Part shown: piece by piece, positions 1 to 6,961 of the stretch | Layout: every line of letters begins with the position of its first letter | Numbering within the stretch: the stretch's first letter is position 1 | DNA from: Kiloniellaceae bacterium | Lineage (GTDB): Bacteria; Pseudomonadota; Alphaproteobacteria; Kiloniellales; Kiloniellaceae | Direction: 5' to 3' | DNA: 10,710 nt | Assembly (NCBI GenBank): GCA_028280915.1 | Contig: JANQKX010000002.1 | Span: 1 to 10,710 of the forward strand | The notes under the pieces: generated by a model | Database searches by the model: none | What the model saw: the letters and a program-made list of their open reading frames with translations, nothing else | What the model was told of the DNA's origin: nothing | Program-made: the position numbers and the translations under genes

Positions 1-1113
1 GCGGGAGTGGCCCCCGCCGTGCCGGTGCTCGACGGCGATGCCCTGTCCGCCCGATGGATGGCCTGGAACCAGGTCCTGCTGCAAAACCGGGCGCGATGCC
101 ATGTTTCCCGGGAAGACGACGACGGTCCAGGGGACGCGCCGGCGATCACCGTCTGCCTGGTGCATCATGACCGCCCAAGGGAGCTGGAACAGGCCATGGC
201 CTCCCTGGACCGGCAGACCTTTAAAGACTTCACCGTTTACGTGATCGACGACGGCAGCAAAAAGCCGGAGACCCATCGTTATCTGGATGAGCTGGAAGGA
301 CGGCTGACGGCCAAGGGCTGGCGGCTGATCCGGCAGCAGAATCTCTACCTGGGCGCGGCGCGGAACACGGGCGCCCGGGAGGCGTGCAGCAAGTATCTGA
401 TGTTCATGGATGACGACAACATGGCCAAGCCCCAGGAGCTGGCCCAGTTGTTTGCCATCGCCGAGCGCAGCGGAGCGGACGTCCTGACCTGCTTTGCCGA
501 TGTGTTCATCGGCAAGGACCTGCCGGCCGATGGTCAGCCGGTGCGCCGTAACATCTTTTGCGGTGCCAATCTGACCCAGGGGATGTGGTCCAATACCTTC
601 GGCGATTCCAACTCCCTGGTCAGGCGCAGCGCTTTTGAAACACTGGGTGGCTTTCACGAAGAGTTTGGCGTAGGTCAGGAAGATCAGGAGTTTTTCGTCC
701 GTGCCGTTTTGGCGGGATTTGCACTTTATGTGGTTCCCGAAGCCCTTTATTGGTACCGCATCTCGGAGGTGCGCCTGCGCAACAAGCATTTCAGCATCGA
801 CCGGGGCGGCATCAAGGTTTTTGAAGCCTATATGGCGAATACGCCCGGTATGCTGCGTCCGGTGGTGCGTCAAGGCCACGCCCTGGGCTATCGTCGGCCC
901 CAACCGGAAATGACCCATCATTTAGATCTCAATCCGAACATGACCGGCCTTGCGTTTAAGATTTATCATCTGGAACGCAGCGTCTTTCAGAAGCTGATCT
1001 TCTGGCAAAGGCAAATCATCGTCTCGGAGCAACGGGCCTTTGTTTGGATGGTGAAGACCCAGGCGAAAGTGGTGAAGTTCCTGATCGGCGTTCTCGGTCG
1101 GGTGAAACGGTGA
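1..1113 (+). CDS. Family 2 glycosyltransferase (GT-A fold), 5'-partial
   Basis: Probably transfers a sugar from a nucleotide-sugar donor to a growing surface polysaccharide at the cytoplasmic face. Counting from the GTG at 7, the GT2 core starts near residue 46 (AITVCLVHHDRP). It shows the nucleotide-binding DDGS (81-84), LGAARNTGA (115-123), the metal-binding DDDN (135-138) and the late acidic motif GQEDQEFF (223-230) of the acceptor/catalytic region. No membrane anchor is visible. The frame is open to base 1 and no ribosome site can be seen, so GTG 7 is only the first possible start. The 45 residues before the GT2 core read like a linker, and GT2 modules of this type often sit at the C-terminus of multi-domain glycosyltransferases, so the gene is most likely truncated by the window edge. 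The acceptor and the sugar cannot be read from sequence. It lies 57 bp before the rhamnose genes, which suggests rhamnose transfer, but this is inference. Confidence 0.85.
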   Translation, partial: AGVAPAVPVLDGDALSARWMAWNQVLLQNRARCHVSREDDDGPGDAPAITVCLVHHDRPRELEQAMASLDRQTFKDFTVYVIDDGSKKPETHRYLDELEGRLTAKGWRLIRQQNLYLGAARNTGAREACSKYLMFMDDDNMAKPQELAQLFAIAERSGADVLTCFADVFIGKDLPADGQPVRRNIFCGANLTQGMWSNTFGDSNSLVRRSAFETLGGFHEEFGVGQEDQEFFVRAVLAGFALYVVPEALYWYRISEVRLRNKHFSIDRGGIKVFEAYMANTPGMLRPVVRQGHALGYRRPQPEMTHHLDLNPNMTGLAFKIYHLERSVFQKLIFWQRQIIVSEQRAFVWMVKTQAKVVKFLIGVLGRVKR

Positions 1114-1159
1114 GGCAATGGCGCAAGTTCGTCTGATGCTTGAATGAAGTGTGCTAACC

Positions 1160-1165
1160 AATAAT
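1160..1165 (+). promoter_or_regulatory. Candidate -10 element directly before rfbC (possible leaderless start)
   Basis: AATAAT matches the TATAAT consensus at 5 of 6 positions and lies in an AT-rich island (about 1156-1188) inside otherwise GC-rich DNA. Transcription from it would begin about at the rfbC ATG (1171). No Shine-Dalgarno-like purine run precedes that ATG. A TTGAAT at 1140-1145 could be a -35 element, but the 14-bp spacing is too short for a standard sigma70 promoter. Weak call. Confidence 0.25.
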
Positions 1166-1170
1166 CAAAT

Positions 1171-1728
1171 ATGAAAATTATTCCGACGACCATTCCCGGC
1201 CTGTTGACAATTGAAGTGGTGCGGCACGGGGACCATCGGGGCTTCTTTTCGGAAGTCTACAATCGCCGGGATTGGCTCGAGGCGGGACTGGACGAGACCT
1301 TTGTGCAGGACAATCACTCCCTGTCGGTGGAAAAGGGGACGATCCGGGGACTGCATTTCCAGACCGCGCCCTTTGAGCAAGCGAAACTGGTCCGGGTGGT
1401 GCGCGGGGCGATCCTGGACGTGGCCGTGGACCTGCGCCGGGGCTCGCCGACTTTTGGCCGGCATGCGAGCGTCACATTGTCGGCGGCGGAAGGCAACCAG
1501 CTTTTCATGCCGGTGGGCTTTGCCCATGGATTTTGCAGCCTCGAAGACAACACAGAGGTGCTTTATAAGGTAACCGGCCATTATTCCCGCGCCCATGACA
1601 AGGGATTGGCCTGGGACGATCCGGATCTGGCCATTGCCTGGCCGACCTGCGCGCGCCGGGATAGCTTGACGGAAAAGGATCGAAACTGGCCTAATCTGAA
1701 GGACTTGCCGGATTATTTTGAGTTCTAG
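1171..1728 (+). CDS. rfbC: dTDP-4-dehydrorhamnose 3,5-epimerase (RmlC)
   Basis: This cytoplasmic enzyme carries out the third step of dTDP-L-rhamnose synthesis, epimerising C3 and C5 of dTDP-4-keto-6-deoxy-D-glucose. It is a 185-residue cupin, the usual family length. Visible motifs are HGDHRGFFSEVYN (19-31), QDNHS (46-50), the catalytic-histidine segment RGLHFQ (His62), KLVRVVRGAILDVAVDLR (72-89), the cupin strand MPVGFAHGF (113-121) and the conserved tyrosine of LYKVT (Tyr132), the probable general acid. The N-terminus MKIIPTTIPGLLTIE matches the normal family start, so ATG 1171 is well supported although no clear ribosome site precedes it. It is the first of four rhamnose genes; rfbB follows after 18 bp. 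Confidence 0.97.
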   Translation: MKIIPTTIPGLLTIEVVRHGDHRGFFSEVYNRRDWLEAGLDETFVQDNHSLSVEKGTIRGLHFQTAPFEQAKLVRVVRGAILDVAVDLRRGSPTFGRHASVTLSAAEGNQLFMPVGFAHGFCSLEDNTEVLYKVTGHYSRAHDKGLAWDDPDLAIAWPTCARRDSLTEKDRNWPNLKDLPDYFEF

Positions 1729-1746
1729 AAGAAAGTAGGTTCGGGC

Positions 1747-2811
1747 ATGAAAGTACTGGTGACGGGCGGGGCCGGCTTCATCGGCTCAGCGGTGTGCCGC
1801 CACTTGGTGGGGGAAGCGGGCGCCCAGGTGGTCAACCTGGATGTGCTGACCTACGCGGCGAGCCCGGCTGCCCTGGCGTCGATCCAGGAGGCTCAGGGCT
1901 ATGTCTTCGAACGGGTGGATCTGCGGGACCGGGCGGGAGTCAATCGGGTGATCACCGAGCATCGTCCCGATGCCATCCTGCATCTGGCCGCTGAAACCCA
2001 CGTGGACCGGGGCATTGACCGCCCGGCCGATTTCATCTCCACCAATATCGAGGGTACCTTCAACCTCCTGGACGCGGCGTTGGCCTATTGGGAGGGTCTG
2101 CCGGCGGAACGCCAGGAACGCTTCCGCTTCCACCATGTCTCCACCGACGAGGTGTTCGGGTCCCTGGGTGCGGAAGGGTTGTTCAGCGAAAGTTCCCCTT
2201 ACGCGCCCAATTCGCCTTACGCGGCCAGCAAGGCGGCGTCGGATCACCTGGCCGCCGCCTGGCATCGCACCTATGGCCTGCCGGTTTTGATCAGCAACTG
2301 CTCCAACAACTACGGCCCTTACCAATTCCCGGAAAAGCTCATCCCCCTGATGATCGTGAAGGCGTTGAGCGGGGAGGCCTTGCCGGTCTACGGCCGGGGC
2401 GCCAACGTGCGCGACTGGCTCTACGTCGCGGACCACGCCCGTGCCCTGTACCATATTCTGACCAAGGGGCGGCCGGGACAGACCTATAACGTGGGCGGCA
2501 ACTGCGAGCGGCGGAACATCGACCTGGTGCGCCGGCTCTGCGCCTTGCTGGATGACCGCCGGCCCCGGGCCGACGGCGCTTCTTATGGGGAGCTGATCAC
2601 CTTCGTGGCCGATCGGCCGGGGCACGATGCCCGCTATGCCATCGACGCCAGCAAGGTAAAATCGGAGCTTGGCTGGATGCCGCAAGAAAGCTTCGAGACC
2701 GGGCTGGCAAAAACTCTGGACTGGTATCTGGCCAATGAAGTTTGGTGGCGCCCCATTCTGGAGAGCCGCTACGACGGCCAGCGCCTGGGCTTGCGTCGCG
2801 GGACGGCGTAA
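1747..2811 (+). CDS. rfbB: dTDP-glucose 4,6-dehydratase (RmlB)
   Basis: Second step of the dTDP-L-rhamnose pathway: NAD+-dependent conversion of dTDP-glucose to dTDP-4-keto-6-deoxyglucose. It is an extended short-chain dehydrogenase of 354 residues, the usual size. The Rossmann motif TGGAGFIGS occupies residues 6-14. Family blocks AAETHVDRGIDRP (81-93), STDEVFGSLG (132-141, with the catalytic Thr-Asp-Glu triplet 133-135) and the active-site YxxxK (Tyr158, Lys162) are intact, followed by NCSNNYGPYQFPEKLIP (184-200). The start at ATG 1747 sits immediately before the nucleotide-binding motif, as in the family. A weak purine stretch (AAGAAAGTAGG) lies upstream. Its TAA stop overlaps the rfbD ATG by one base (TAATG), so the two are probably translationally coupled. 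Confidence 0.97.
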   Translation: MKVLVTGGAGFIGSAVCRHLVGEAGAQVVNLDVLTYAASPAALASIQEAQGYVFERVDLRDRAGVNRVITEHRPDAILHLAAETHVDRGIDRPADFISTNIEGTFNLLDAALAYWEGLPAERQERFRFHHVSTDEVFGSLGAEGLFSESSPYAPNSPYAASKAASDHLAAAWHRTYGLPVLISNCSNNYGPYQFPEKLIPLMIVKALSGEALPVYGRGANVRDWLYVADHARALYHILTKGRPGQTYNVGGNCERRNIDLVRRLCALLDDRRPRADGASYGELITFVADRPGHDARYAIDASKVKSELGWMPQESFETGLAKTLDWYLANEVWWRPILESRYDGQRLGLRRGTA

Positions 2812-3716
2812 TGGAGCGGCGGGTTCTGGTCACCGGCGGTGCGGGCCAGTTGGGCACGGCCTTTAGAGCGCTGTCAGGCACGGCCGGCTTTGCGGTTACT
2901 GCCCTTGGCCGCGGGGAATTGGACGTTACCGACCCAAGGTCCATTGCGGCGGCGCTCGACAAGTTTCCTTGCGACGCCGTGATCAACGGCGCGGCCTTCA
3001 CCGACGTGGATGGGGCGGAGGGTCAGCGGGCGCAAGCTTTCGCTGTGAATGGAGAGGGGGCGGCGAACCTGGCGCGGGCTTGTGCGGAGCGGGGTCTACC
3101 GCTCGTTCAAGTCTCGACGGATTATGTGTTCGATGGCGCGGCGGACAACCCCTATGGGGAGGAGGCGCCGACGGCGCCGCTGAACGTTTATGGGGAAAGC
3201 AAGCTGGCGGGCGAGGCGGCGGTGCGGGAGCTGTGTGCCCGTCACCTGATCGTGCGGACCTCGTGGCTGTTCGGCGCGACGGGCAAGAACTTTCTGACCA
3301 CCATGCTGCGCTTGGCTGAAACCCGCGACAGTCTGACCATCGTGGATGATCAGCAGGGCTGCCCCACGCCGGCCATGGATCTGGCGCGGGCGCTGCTCGG
3401 CATGCTGGGGCAGGCTCTCGAAAATGAGGAAAAAGCCTGGGGAACCTATCACCTCTGCAGCGGCCGCCCGGCCAGCTGGTACGCCTTTGCCGGGGAAATT
3501 TTCGCTTGCGCGGCGGCCTTGGGGCGGCCGGTCCCGGTCATCACACCCATCTCCAGCGCGGCCTTTGGCGCGGCGGCGGTGCGCCCGGCCTATTCGGTGC
3601 TGGACTGCGGCAAGGCCAAGGCGCGCTTCGGCGTGGCACTGGGCGATTGGCAACCGGGGCTGGAGGCGGCGCTGAGTCAAATCGGAGCTCGGGAGACGGG
3701 CAGGGAGAGGGCATGA
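2811..3716 (+). CDS. rfbD: dTDP-4-dehydrorhamnose reductase (RmlD)
   Basis: Final step of the pathway: NAD(P)H-dependent reduction of dTDP-4-keto-L-rhamnose to dTDP-L-rhamnose. It has 301 residues, typical for RmlD. It shows the Rossmann motif GGAGQLG (9-15), NGAAFTDVDGAE (59-70), STDYVFDG (102-109) and the SDR pair Tyr127/Lys131 in VYGESK, then RTSWLFG (149-155) and DDQQGCPT. The frame is open further upstream (from ATG 2742), but those 23 residues overlap rfbB and are unlike the family. ATG 2811, overlapping the rfbB stop by one base, puts the glycine-rich loop at the expected distance. The stop overlaps the rfbA ATG in the tetranucleotide ATGA. Confidence 0.96.
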   Translation: MERRVLVTGGAGQLGTAFRALSGTAGFAVTALGRGELDVTDPRSIAAALDKFPCDAVINGAAFTDVDGAEGQRAQAFAVNGEGAANLARACAERGLPLVQVSTDYVFDGAADNPYGEEAPTAPLNVYGESKLAGEAAVRELCARHLIVRTSWLFGATGKNFLTTMLRLAETRDSLTIVDDQQGCPTPAMDLARALLGMLGQALENEEKAWGTYHLCSGRPASWYAFAGEIFACAAALGRPVPVITPISSAAFGAAAVRPAYSVLDCGKAKARFGVALGDWQPGLEAALSQIGARETGRERA

Positions 3717-4582
3717 AAGGCATTATTCTCGCGGGCGGCAGCGGCACCCGGCTACACCCCATTACCCTGGCGGTCAGCAAGCAGCTTTTGCCGGTTTATG
3801 ACAAGCCCATGATTTATTACCCCCTGACCACGCTCATGCTGGCGGGAATCCGGGAGATTTTGGTGATTTCCACCCCCCGAGATTTGCCGGCCTTTCGTGC
3901 CCTGCTGGGGGACGGCAGCCAGTGGGGCCTGGATTTCCAATTCGCCGAACAGCCCCAACCCAACGGGCTGGCGGAGGCCTTTCTCATCGGCAAGGCTTTT
4001 ATCGGCGATGACCCCTGCGCCCTGATCCTGGGCGACAACCTGTTTTTCGGCCACGGCCTGCCGGAGATTCTGCAACGGGCGGTGACCCGATCCTCCGGCG
4101 CGACGGTGATCACCTATCGGGTGAGCGAGCCCCGGCGCTATGGCATCGCCGAGCTGGATTCGGCGGGCCGGATCGTTGGATTGGAGGAAAAGCCGGAGCA
4201 CCCTAAGTCGCCTTGGGCGGTGACGGGCCTTTATTTTTACGATAATCGAGTGGTCGACATCGCGGCGGGTCTTGCGCCCTCGGCCCGGGGTGAGTTGGAA
4301 ATCACGGATGTGAACGCGGCCTATCTGGCCCAAGGCAGCTTGCACATGGAGCAGCTTGGACGAGGCTTTGCCTGGCTGGATACGGGCACTCACAACTCCT
4401 TGTTGGAGGCCAGTGAGTTCGTGCGCACGGTGGAACACCGCCAGGGTCTGAAAATCGCCTGCGTGGAGGAGGTGGCGCACTACATGGGTTTCATCGACGA
4501 TGGGCAGCTGGCCAGTCTTGCCGCGCAACTTGGCAAGAGCGCTTATGGGGATTATCTGGCCAGCCTGATCGAAAAACACTAG
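3713..4582 (+). CDS. rfbA: Glucose-1-phosphate thymidylyltransferase (RmlA)
   Basis: First and committed step: couples dTTP and glucose-1-phosphate to dTDP-glucose plus pyrophosphate, with Mg2+. It has 289 residues, the usual length. The signature loop GGSGTRL is at 8-14 and Lys23 follows in SKQLLPVYDKPMIYYPL. Also visible are QPNGLAEAF (82-90), the metal-binding LGDN (106-109), EEKP (158-161), VTGLYFYD (170-177), ELEITDVN (194-201) and WLDTGTH (221-227). The frame stays open upstream to 3506 but that part is an rfbD shadow. ATG 3713 has a strong ribosome site (GGGAGAGG) and starts directly at the first beta strand. RmlA is normally inhibited by dTDP-L-rhamnose; this is family knowledge and is not shown by the sequence. 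Confidence 0.97.
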   Translation: MKGIILAGGSGTRLHPITLAVSKQLLPVYDKPMIYYPLTTLMLAGIREILVISTPRDLPAFRALLGDGSQWGLDFQFAEQPQPNGLAEAFLIGKAFIGDDPCALILGDNLFFGHGLPEILQRAVTRSSGATVITYRVSEPRRYGIAELDSAGRIVGLEEKPEHPKSPWAVTGLYFYDNRVVDIAAGLAPSARGELEITDVNAAYLAQGSLHMEQLGRGFAWLDTGTHNSLLEASEFVRTVEHRQGLKIACVEEVAHYMGFIDDGQLASLAAQLGKSAYGDYLASLIEKH

Positions 4583-4633
4583 CGGAACCGGGGAGTTGGC
4601 CGGGCCGGGAGCCTTGCCGCGCCGCCTGGCCGG

Positions 4634-4663
4634 TTGAATGGCCGCGCTTTTTCGGCCTATGCT
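4634..4663 (+). promoter_or_regulatory. Candidate sigma70-like promoter upstream of the HlyD gene
   Basis: TTGAAT (4634-4639) and TATGCT (4658-4663) are separated by 18 bp, each matching the consensus at 4 of 6 positions. The spacer holds a small inverted repeat, GGCCG...CGGCC with a T-rich loop, which could be an operator or a chance match in GC-rich DNA. It lies in the 117-bp gap after rfbA and would start a separate transcript for the HlyD/DUF2955 pair. I see no convincing Rho-independent terminator for the rhamnose genes in this gap. Confidence 0.35.
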
Positions 4664-4699
4664 GGCACTTGAGCACCTCGGGGGGGATCAAAATTCAAG

Positions 4700-5869
4700 A
4701 TGAGCAACGAGAGCAAGACGGCGGAACCAGACGCGGCCCGGATGCCGGACAATCAGGTTTCCGATAGCAAGGAGTCCGGCGGCAAGGAAACCGAGGGCAA
4801 GGGCGGCGACCTGGCGGGATTACGCCGCATCACCTTGATCGCCATCGGGATCGCCCTGATCATTTTTGTTTATTTCGTCATCGCCGCGCGCACCACGCCG
4901 TTCAGCGGGGATGCGCGGGTGCAGGCCTTTGTCCTGCGGGTGGCGCCGGAGCTGAATGGCCGGGTGGAGGTCGTCGGGGTGACCGACAACCAGGTGGTGG
5001 AGGCCAATGACGAGTTTTTCGTCCTCGACCGCACGCCCTTCCAAATCGCCGTGGATCAGGCCGAGGCGCGCTTGGCCGAGGCCGGGCAGGATGTGGGGGC
5101 CTCGACCGCCTCGGTGGACCTGGCCCAAGCCAAGTTGGACGAGGCCCGGGCGGCCCAGACCAATGTGGAAGTCCAGTCCGAGCGGGTTCTGGAGCTGGTA
5201 CGCCGGGGCGTCTATCCCAAGGCACGGGAAGACGATGCCCTAGCGGCCATCGACGAAGCCAAGGCGGTGGTCGAAAGCGCCGAGGCGGATTTGCGCCGAG
5301 CCAAGGAGGAACTGGGGCCGCAAGGGCAGGACAATCCGCAGATCCAGGATGCCCTCGCGGCCTTGGAAGACGCCCGCTATGACCTGGCGCGCACCAGCTT
5401 GACCGCGCCGGCCCGGGGCGTGGTCACCAATCTGCAGCTCTCCGTCGGGCAGACCGTGGTGGCCGGCCAGCCGGTGATGACCTTCATCAGTTCCGAGGAT
5501 ATCTGGCTCTTAGCCCCCATGCGGGAAAACAGCCTGAACGTGATCGAGCCGGGGCAAAAGGCAGAAGTGGTGTTGGATAGCTTGCCGGGGCAAGTCTACG
5601 ACGCGGAGGTGCGCAGCATCGGCTGGGGCATCGCCAGCGAGAACGTGGACCCGACCACGGGGCTGCCCAAATCCACCAGCGAGTCGGGCTGGTTGGCCAA
5701 CCCGGAACGCTTTCCCGTTCAGCTGACCTTTGATCCCACCCGCATGCCCAAGGGCGCGCGCTACGGCTCCAAGGCGGCGGTCATGATCTATTCCAGCGAC
5801 AACTTCGTCATGCGGGCCATCGCTTGGGCGCGGGTTCGCCTGATCGCCCTGTTGACCTATGTCTCGTGA
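4700..5869 (+). CDS. HlyD/EmrA-type periplasmic adaptor (membrane fusion) protein
   Basis: Probable membrane fusion protein of an efflux or export system, anchored in the inner membrane and reaching across the periplasm. It has 389 residues. A charged cytoplasmic tail (1-43) is followed by one membrane segment (about 44-62, ITLIAIGIALIIFVYFVIA). Then come a first lipoyl half (about 81-112, VAPELNGRVEVVGV), a long Ala/Glu/Lys-rich alpha-helical hairpin (about 113-232), the second lipoyl half (TSLTAPARGVVTNLQLSVGQ, 232-251) and a beta-barrel region to about 370. The presence of an N-terminal membrane helix and no lipoprotein signal points to the EmrA/AaeA style and not the AcrA style. ATG 4700 follows a GGGGGG run about 12 bases upstream, a rather distant ribosome site. 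The DUF2955 gene follows after 33 bp and is the likely partner. No outer-membrane channel gene is nearby. The substrate is unknown. Confidence 0.9.
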   Translation: MSNESKTAEPDAARMPDNQVSDSKESGGKETEGKGGDLAGLRRITLIAIGIALIIFVYFVIAARTTPFSGDARVQAFVLRVAPELNGRVEVVGVTDNQVVEANDEFFVLDRTPFQIAVDQAEARLAEAGQDVGASTASVDLAQAKLDEARAAQTNVEVQSERVLELVRRGVYPKAREDDALAAIDEAKAVVESAEADLRRAKEELGPQGQDNPQIQDALAALEDARYDLARTSLTAPARGVVTNLQLSVGQTVVAGQPVMTFISSEDIWLLAPMRENSLNVIEPGQKAEVVLDSLPGQVYDAEVRSIGWGIASENVDPTTGLPKSTSESGWLANPERFPVQLTFDPTRMPKGARYGSKAAVMIYSSDNFVMRAIAWARVRLIALLTYVS

Positions 5870-5902
5870 CGCGTTCTCCCATGGCTGACGGCAAAACGCC
5901 CC

Positions 5903-6961
5903 ATGGCCGCTGAGCTACAGGCCGCCGATACAAAAAACTGGGCCTTGCGGCTGGCCTTCGCGGTGACCCTGGGGCTGGTCTTCGAGGTTCTGCGCGGCGC
6001 GCCCTTGCCCATGCTGGCCCCCATCTTGGCGCTGCAGATCATGGCGGCATCGCGGGTGCCACCGGGCCGCCGCATGATCATCGTGCTGGTGGGCGCGGCG
6101 GCGGCCACCTCGGCCGTGGCCTACGCGGTGTCCATTCTGACCGTGGAAGACCCCGGGATGTATGCCATCGGGGTGGGGCTGCTTTACCTTTGGGGCTTCG
6201 CCATGGCCTTTCGCAAGGGCACGGCGGTGATCGGCGTGCTGTCCATCACCATGACGGTGGTGGTCACCGGGCTGGCCAGCGAATCCACCGGCTTGGCCTA
6301 TACGGTCGTGGTCGCCTTGGTGATCTCCATTGCCGCCTCTTTCATCCTGGTGTACCTGGCCTATTGCCTGTTCCCCAATCGGGCGCCGCCGCCCGCGCCG
6401 CCCAAGCCCAAGGACGATCAACACTCCCGCCTGCCCGTGGCGCTGCGGGCCCTGATCGCCACCTTGGTCATTCTGCCGGCCCATCTTTACCTGAACGCGG
6501 ACGGCGTGGCGTCCATGGTCACGCTGTTGACCATGGCGACCATGTTGCGCCAGCCGGGCATCGCCCAGTCCACCAACTATTGCATTGCCTTTGTGATCGG
6601 GAACGGCCTGGGCGGCCTGGTCGCCTCGGTCACCGCCCTGATGGTCACCCTGCAGCCCGATGGGCTTTTGCTGATCGCCGTGACGGCGGCGGCCAGTTTG
6701 TTCTTGTCGTGGCTCATGGTGCGCACGCCCACCTGGACGCCGATCATTCTGCCGGGCTATGTGGCCTTCGTGGTGCTGTTCGGCCTGGTGCTGTCGCCCC
6801 TGCCGCTGGCCGACAGCGTGGAGGTGGTGGCCCGGGTGAGCGACATCCTGTTTGGCGCCATCTATGCCATGGCGGCGGTGAGCATTCTGGTGCCCTTCAT
6901 CGCCACCCTGCGCCGCTTTATCGAGTCGGTGCCTTCAGCGCACCCACGATCCGGCCAATGA
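5903..6961 (+). CDS. DUF2955 (FUSC-like) integral membrane protein, probable HlyD partner
   Basis: Hydrophobic 352-residue protein with roughly ten membrane segments in two halves, split by a Pro/Lys-rich cytoplasmic loop (about residues 156-175, APPPAPPKPKDDQ). This two-half layout resembles FUSC/aromatic-acid exporter proteins. Length, layout and the adjacent HlyD gene fit DUF2955; I assign this from pattern and context, not from a profile search. It is likely the inner-membrane component working with the upstream adaptor, perhaps exporting small organic molecules (inference). ATG 5903 is the only plausible ATG: the in-frame upstream stop is the HlyD TGA itself, and the ATG at 5881 is in another frame. 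No good ribosome site is visible, so coupling to HlyD translation is possible. Its last 44 bases overlap the end of the convergent channel gene. Confidence 0.75.
   Translation: MAAELQAADTKNWALRLAFAVTLGLVFEVLRGAPLPMLAPILALQIMAASRVPPGRRMIIVLVGAAAATSAVAYAVSILTVEDPGMYAIGVGLLYLWGFAMAFRKGTAVIGVLSITMTVVVTGLASESTGLAYTVVVALVISIAASFILVYLAYCLFPNRAPPPAPPKPKDDQHSRLPVALRALIATLVILPAHLYLNADGVASMVTLLTMATMLRQPGIAQSTNYCIAFVIGNGLGGLVASVTALMVTLQPDGLLLIAVTAAASLFLSWLMVRTPTWTPIILPGYVAFVVLFGLVLSPLPLADSVEVVARVSDILFGAIYAMAAVSILVPFIATLRRFIESVPSAHPRSGQ

Noticed and set aside
1786..2685. 299-codon - strand frame opposite rfbB
   Set aside because: Shadow of rfbB, which has every RmlB motif; no domain or ribosome site is visible.
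2742..2810. Upstream in-frame extension of rfbD inside rfbB
   Set aside because: The 23 extra residues overlap rfbB coding sequence and precede the glycine-rich loop of RmlD by too much. ATG 2811 fits the family start.
3506..3712. Upstream in-frame extension of rfbA inside rfbD
   Set aside because: The added 69 residues are a Gly/Arg-rich shadow of rfbD. ATG 3713 has a strong ribosome site and matches the RmlA N-terminus.
4583..4633. GC-rich repeats (GGCCGGG and similar) after rfbA as a terminator
   Set aside because: I could not pair a continuous stem followed by a T-run; the short GGCC matches are expected at this base composition.
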